Shown piece by piece: positions 20,344 through 22,762 of a stretch of 22,762 nucleotides of DNA. The position numbers and the translations under genes are program-made. This DNA comes from Candidatus Methanophagales archaeon. Lineage in GTDB: Archaea > Halobacteriota > Syntropharchaeia > Alkanophagales > Methanospirareceae. Below the pieces are notes generated by a model, which did not search any database, had not been told where the DNA came from, and saw only the letters and a list, made by a program, of their open reading frames with translations. The stretch covers positions 1 through 22,762 of the forward strand of contig JAGLZV010000014.1 of the NCBI GenBank assembly GCA_023131215.1. Reading direction: 5' to 3'. Position 1 is the first letter of the stretch. Each line of letters opens with the position of its first letter.

Positions 20344-21882
20344 ATGAACACAAAAATTGTTGCATTTGGGTTGGTCATCGCTTTGGTGCTTAGCGCTGGT
20401 ATAGCTTCCGCCTTCTCAAATTCAGGCGGTGGAGATTGGAAATATTATAAAGAGATTACAATAGAGGAAAACTCTGGAAATACTTTGAGCGACTATCAGG
20501 TTTTGGTGGACTTAAATCCATCCAATTTCCCAGATAAAACGAAGTTCGATGGCTCTGATTTGAGGTTCGCAGAAGATGGGAAAGAGTTCAGCTATTGGAT
20601 TGAGGATTATGACGCAGGTGCGAAGACTGCAAAGATTTGGGTGAAAGTGCCGAGTATTCCTGCGAGTGGGGGAGCGAAGATTACGATGTATTACGGGAAC
20701 GAGAAAGCAGGCAGTGTAAGTGATGGGGATGCTACATTTGAGTTTTTTGATGATTTTGATGGGACGAGTTTGGACACGAGTAAATGGTATGATACCGGAA
20801 GACAAGGAACATATAAAATTCATAATGGAATTATAGAGTTAGCAAGTGACACCAAAGACCGCAAACCGAAAATTGCATCAAATAGTGTATTTGAGGACAA
20901 TATTAAAATTAGAGCAAAAGTTAAACCAAAAAGCGATAAAGAAACGGATATTGCTGTCCATTTTGCATATAATAAAGGTACTGGTAGTTATGAATGGTGG
21001 AAAGACGTACCAAGTCAAAATGCCGGTGGGCTTTCAAAAGTTTTAAGTGATAATAAAAGAGTGGATATTGCAAAAGGGGATATAAAGTTATCTCTGGATT
21101 GGAGTGTTGTTGAGATCATTCATAACAAGGATGAAATAATTGGGAAGTATCACTCAGAAATTTTGAAAGTATCGGATAATACATATAACTATGGAAAAAT
21201 CGGACTTCGTGATGATTGTGATGGTTCTAATTCAGCAGCAATGTATGATTGGATATTCGTAACAAAATATATCTCCCCAGAACCCACCATTACCCTTTCC
21301 CAAGAATACCCAACCCCAAAAATCTCATCCCTTACCTTAACAAAATCAGCCTCTCCATCCACAATCCAAGAAGGAGAAACGACCACAATCGCAATCAGAG
21401 TCGAAAATACTGGTGCTGGCGATGCTAAAAGCATAGAAGTGACAGATACAATACCAACGGGCTTCAAGATAATAAGCGGCTCGAAATCCGCGAGTTTCGA
21501 TAAGATCAAGCCGGGAGACTATCGAACCGTCGAGTACACACTTAAAGCAACAGGCTCCGGGAAGTTTACGTGCGAACCTGCAACGACAACTTACAAGGAT
21601 GCTGACGGCAATTCCTTTTCCGCTGCGTCGAATCAGGTGAGTATACAGGTGGGCGGAGAAGTTCCAGTTGGTGCGGATTCTGATGGTGACGGATGGAGCG
21701 ATGAGAAAGAAAGAGAGATGGGAACGAATCCTTACAGCGTTGATTCAGATGGCGATGGTTTGAAAGACCCAGAGGATCCAAATCCTACAGTGCCAGAGGA
21801 AAAAAAGACGCCGGGATTCGAGGCGGTGTTTGTAATCGCAGGATTATTGGCGGTGGCGTATCTGTTGAGAAGGAGAAAATAA
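20344..21882 (+). CDS. Exported DUF2341 protein with PGF-CTERM surface anchor
   Basis: The 512-residue product has a signal peptide (about 1-23, IVAFGLVIALVLSAGIASA). A DUF2341 domain follows (about 30-125: YYKEITIEENSGNTLSDYQV, SYWIEDYD, ITMYYGNEKAGS), then a beta-rich, LamG-like region starting FFDDFDGTSLDTSKWYD (about 134-318). Next come a DUF11/CARDB-like domain (about 327-437: SASPSTIQEGETTTIAIRVE), two DSDGDGWSDE/DSDGDGLKD calcium-binding repeats (445-475), and a C-terminal TPGFEAVFVIAGLLAVAYLL plus RRRK. The last is a PGF-CTERM sorting signal, so an archaeosortase should remove it and lipid-anchor the protein on the cell surface. DUF2341 proteins are often binding modules of surface proteins; the ligand is unknown. 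Confidence 0.93.
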   Translation: MNTKIVAFGLVIALVLSAGIASAFSNSGGGDWKYYKEITIEENSGNTLSDYQVLVDLNPSNFPDKTKFDGSDLRFAEDGKEFSYWIEDYDAGAKTAKIWVKVPSIPASGGAKITMYYGNEKAGSVSDGDATFEFFDDFDGTSLDTSKWYDTGRQGTYKIHNGIIELASDTKDRKPKIASNSVFEDNIKIRAKVKPKSDKETDIAVHFAYNKGTGSYEWWKDVPSQNAGGLSKVLSDNKRVDIAKGDIKLSLDWSVVEIIHNKDEIIGKYHSEILKVSDNTYNYGKIGLRDDCDGSNSAAMYDWIFVTKYISPEPTITLSQEYPTPKISSLTLTKSASPSTIQEGETTTIAIRVENTGAGDAKSIEVTDTIPTGFKIISGSKSASFDKIKPGDYRTVEYTLKATGSGKFTCEPATTTYKDADGNSFSAASNQVSIQVGGEVPVGADSDGDGWSDEKEREMGTNPYSVDSDGDGLKDPEDPNPTVPEEKKTPGFEAVFVIAGLLAVAYLLRRRK

Positions 21883-21889
21883 ACTCAAC

Positions 21890-21907
21890 TCCTTTCTCTA
21901 TTTTTTA
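21890..21907 (+). terminator. T-rich terminator-like stretch after the DUF2341 gene
   Basis: CTCCTTTCTCTATTTTTTAG follows the stop by a few bases. Archaeal termination often occurs at such T-runs without a hairpin. Confidence 0.4.
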
Positions 21908-22129
21908 GCAGCCTACGGTAAAAGGATGTCTTGGAAATTCATTCCGCGGTGGTGTAGGATGGAGCTTTTATACAAATAAACTATGATGACCGAAGCGATA
22001 AGATAATTTATCGAAACATACTATCTTCATCCCATAACTCATGACACTGTATATAACCCAATAAACACGATAACATGGGCTTTGCCATGCTTACAACATC
22101 AGCAAAATTATAAGAAGAGATTATAAGTT
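21908..22129. other. Intergenic stretch without a recognisable gene
   Basis: No coding frame with a plausible product is seen on either strand. A small CATGG-GCTTTG-CCATG hairpin lies near 22074-22089. The region leads into the deoxyhypusine synthase fragment. Confidence 0.4.
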
Positions 22130-22306
22130 CTAACGCCGTCCAGCGATTCTCTCGCGCACCGCAGCCATGATTATCGGCAATGCGATTGTAGCATCACAAT
22201 AAACAGTAACTGCTTTCGCTTTCGCTCCTATTTTTCTCCACGATTTCGCTTCCTCTAACGTTGCACCACTCAAGCTGCCATTTTCCGGCGTATCTATGAA
22301 TCTACA
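22130..22306 (-). pseudogene. Deoxyhypusine synthase, C-terminal fragment
   Basis: The minus-strand frame encodes FIDTPENGSLSGATLEEAKS, WRKIGAKAKAVTVYCDATIA and LPIIMAAVRERIAGRR, then TAG. This matches the end of deoxyhypusine synthase, including the (E)EA.SW.KI segment with the catalytic lysine and the VYCDATIALP strand. The enzyme makes deoxyhypusine on initiation factor aIF5A from spermidine. No start codon and no upstream three-quarters are present; the frame runs into the hicB promoter region instead. It is a truncated remnant, so a complete copy should exist elsewhere in the genome. Confidence 0.8.
22155..22187. repeat. 33-bp direct repeat, copy 1 (inside the deoxyhypusine synthase fragment)
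   Basis: CGCACCGCAGCCATGATTAT and the next 13 bases are identical to 22634-22666. This copy encodes (antisense) the IALPIIMAAVR part of the enzyme. Confidence 0.9.
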
Positions 22307-22358
22307 GAAAAAGTTTATTAAATAATGAAAACATTAAATAATAAAGAAGGAAATTGAG

Positions 22359-22559
22359 ATGAAATTCAAAGTAGTAATCAGGGAAGGAGAAGACGGCTGG
22401 TATGTTGTTGAATGTCCCTCTTTGCCGGGCTGCATCTCTCAAGGAAAGACGGTGGCAGACGCGTCAGGAAATATAAAAGAGGCTATTGAACTCTATCTTG
22501 AACCAGAAGAGGATATTAAGATGATAGAGGGAGCGCAAGTAGTAGAGGTAGCAGTGTGA
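22359..22559 (+). CDS. HicB-family antitoxin-like protein, without a visible HicA
   Basis: The 66-residue product starts KFKVVIREGEDGWYVVECPS and continues LPGCISQGKTVADA, the classic partial RNase H-like fold of short HicB proteins (GWYVVECPSLPGC). It then has NIKEAIELYLEP and ends VVEVAV. HicB normally neutralises the mRNA-cleaving toxin HicA. Downstream, a GTG overlapping the stop opens only 19 codons (TKFIRSAGLSVSEFIELL) and a TGA, so no complete hicA follows. AAGGA precedes the ATG, with TATA-like TTATTAAATA (22314-22323) upstream. It sits between two copies of a deoxyhypusine synthase fragment. Confidence 0.85.
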   Translation: MKFKVVIREGEDGWYVVECPSLPGCISQGKTVADASGNIKEAIELYLEPEEDIKMIEGAQVVEVAV

Positions 22560-22633
22560 CGAAATTTATCAGAAGTGCAGGACTGAGTGTAAGCGAGTTT
22601 ATTGAGTTGTTATGACGAAGAAAATCTCTCTCT

Positions 22634-22666
22634 CGCACCGCAGCCATGATTATCGGCAATGCGATT
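22634..22666. repeat. 33-bp direct repeat, copy 2 (downstream of hicB)
   Basis: Identical over 33 bases to 22155-22187; homology to deoxyhypusine synthase stops at both ends. The pair brackets the hicB gene. Confidence 0.9.
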
Positions 22667-22701
22667 TAAACAATGAAACATTTAACGACATTGCTCTTTT
22701 C

Positions 22702-22731
22702 ATCTGTGTTAATCTGCGTTAATCTGTGTCA
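22702..22731. repeat. Three tandem 10-bp units (ATCTGTGTTA type)
   Basis: ATCTGTGTTA, ATCTGCGTTA and ATCTGTGTCA follow each other directly. No gene is visible from 22616 to the window end. Confidence 0.75.
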
Positions 22732-22762
22732 ATAATTTATTTTCTTGTCACTCTCTCGTCAA

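Noticed and set aside
22155..22666. CRISPR array or attachment sites from the two identical 33-bp copies
   Set aside because: There are only two copies, 446 bases apart, with a gene between them, and the sequence is explained as part of deoxyhypusine synthase. No integrase is present.

Overview
The window is archaeal. The markers are an S10-type ribosomal protein cluster carrying archaeal aIF1 (SUI1) and the RNase P protein Rpp29/Pop4 between L29 and S17, a diphthine synthase, A-type ATP synthase A and B subunits, a deoxyhypusine synthase remnant, TATA-box promoters, a tRNA-Leu without an encoded CCA, and a secreted protein with a PGF-CTERM archaeosortase tail. A euryarchaeal/Halobacteriota background fits best (methanogen- or ANME-like), but the window cannot fix the genus.

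Layout. 1-566 (-): 5' part of an AMMECR1-family gene. 670-751 (-): tRNA-Leu(CAA). 799-879 (-): a possible 26-residue membrane peptide. 1018-7311 (-): the ribosomal cluster, in transcription order L3, L4, L23, L2, S19, L22, S3, L29, aIF1, Rnp1, S17, L14. It ends at L14, without the L24/S4e/L5 genes that usually follow. 7383-9131 (-): arginyl-tRNA synthetase. 9276-10037 (+): diphthine synthase. 10184-12268 (-): an AT-rich accessory pair, a PD-(D/E)xK-like protein and a membrane protein with an internal duplication. 12425-13612 (-): MFS transporter, divergent from a DUF84 inosine/xanthosine triphosphatase (13691-14239, +). 14401-14596 (-): a shrunken, ORF-less group II intron relic. 14731-15387 (+): a small membrane protein whose reading frame is interrupted by one TAG. 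15462-16766 (-): DUF1015 protein. 16849-20036 (+): atpA-atpB, standing alone. 20344-21882 (+): exported DUF2341/PGF-CTERM protein. 22130-22762: a deoxyhypusine synthase fragment, a HicB-like antitoxin gene, a 33-bp duplicated piece of that fragment, and simple repeats.

Most coding capacity serves translation: ribosome, initiation factor, tRNA processing, Arg-tRNA and EF-2 diphthamide. Energy and surface genes form the other half. The most unusual theme is small structured repeats invading core genes. A palindromic element occurs at the L3/L4 junction, just before the DUF84 start codon, and, enlarged into a potential three-way junction, inside the 3' end of rpl4, where it is translated. A different double-hairpin segment is translated within argS, and a long imperfect inverted repeat separates L2 from S19. 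TATA-like boxes follow two of the breaks, so the ribosomal operon may have been cut into separately promoted units.
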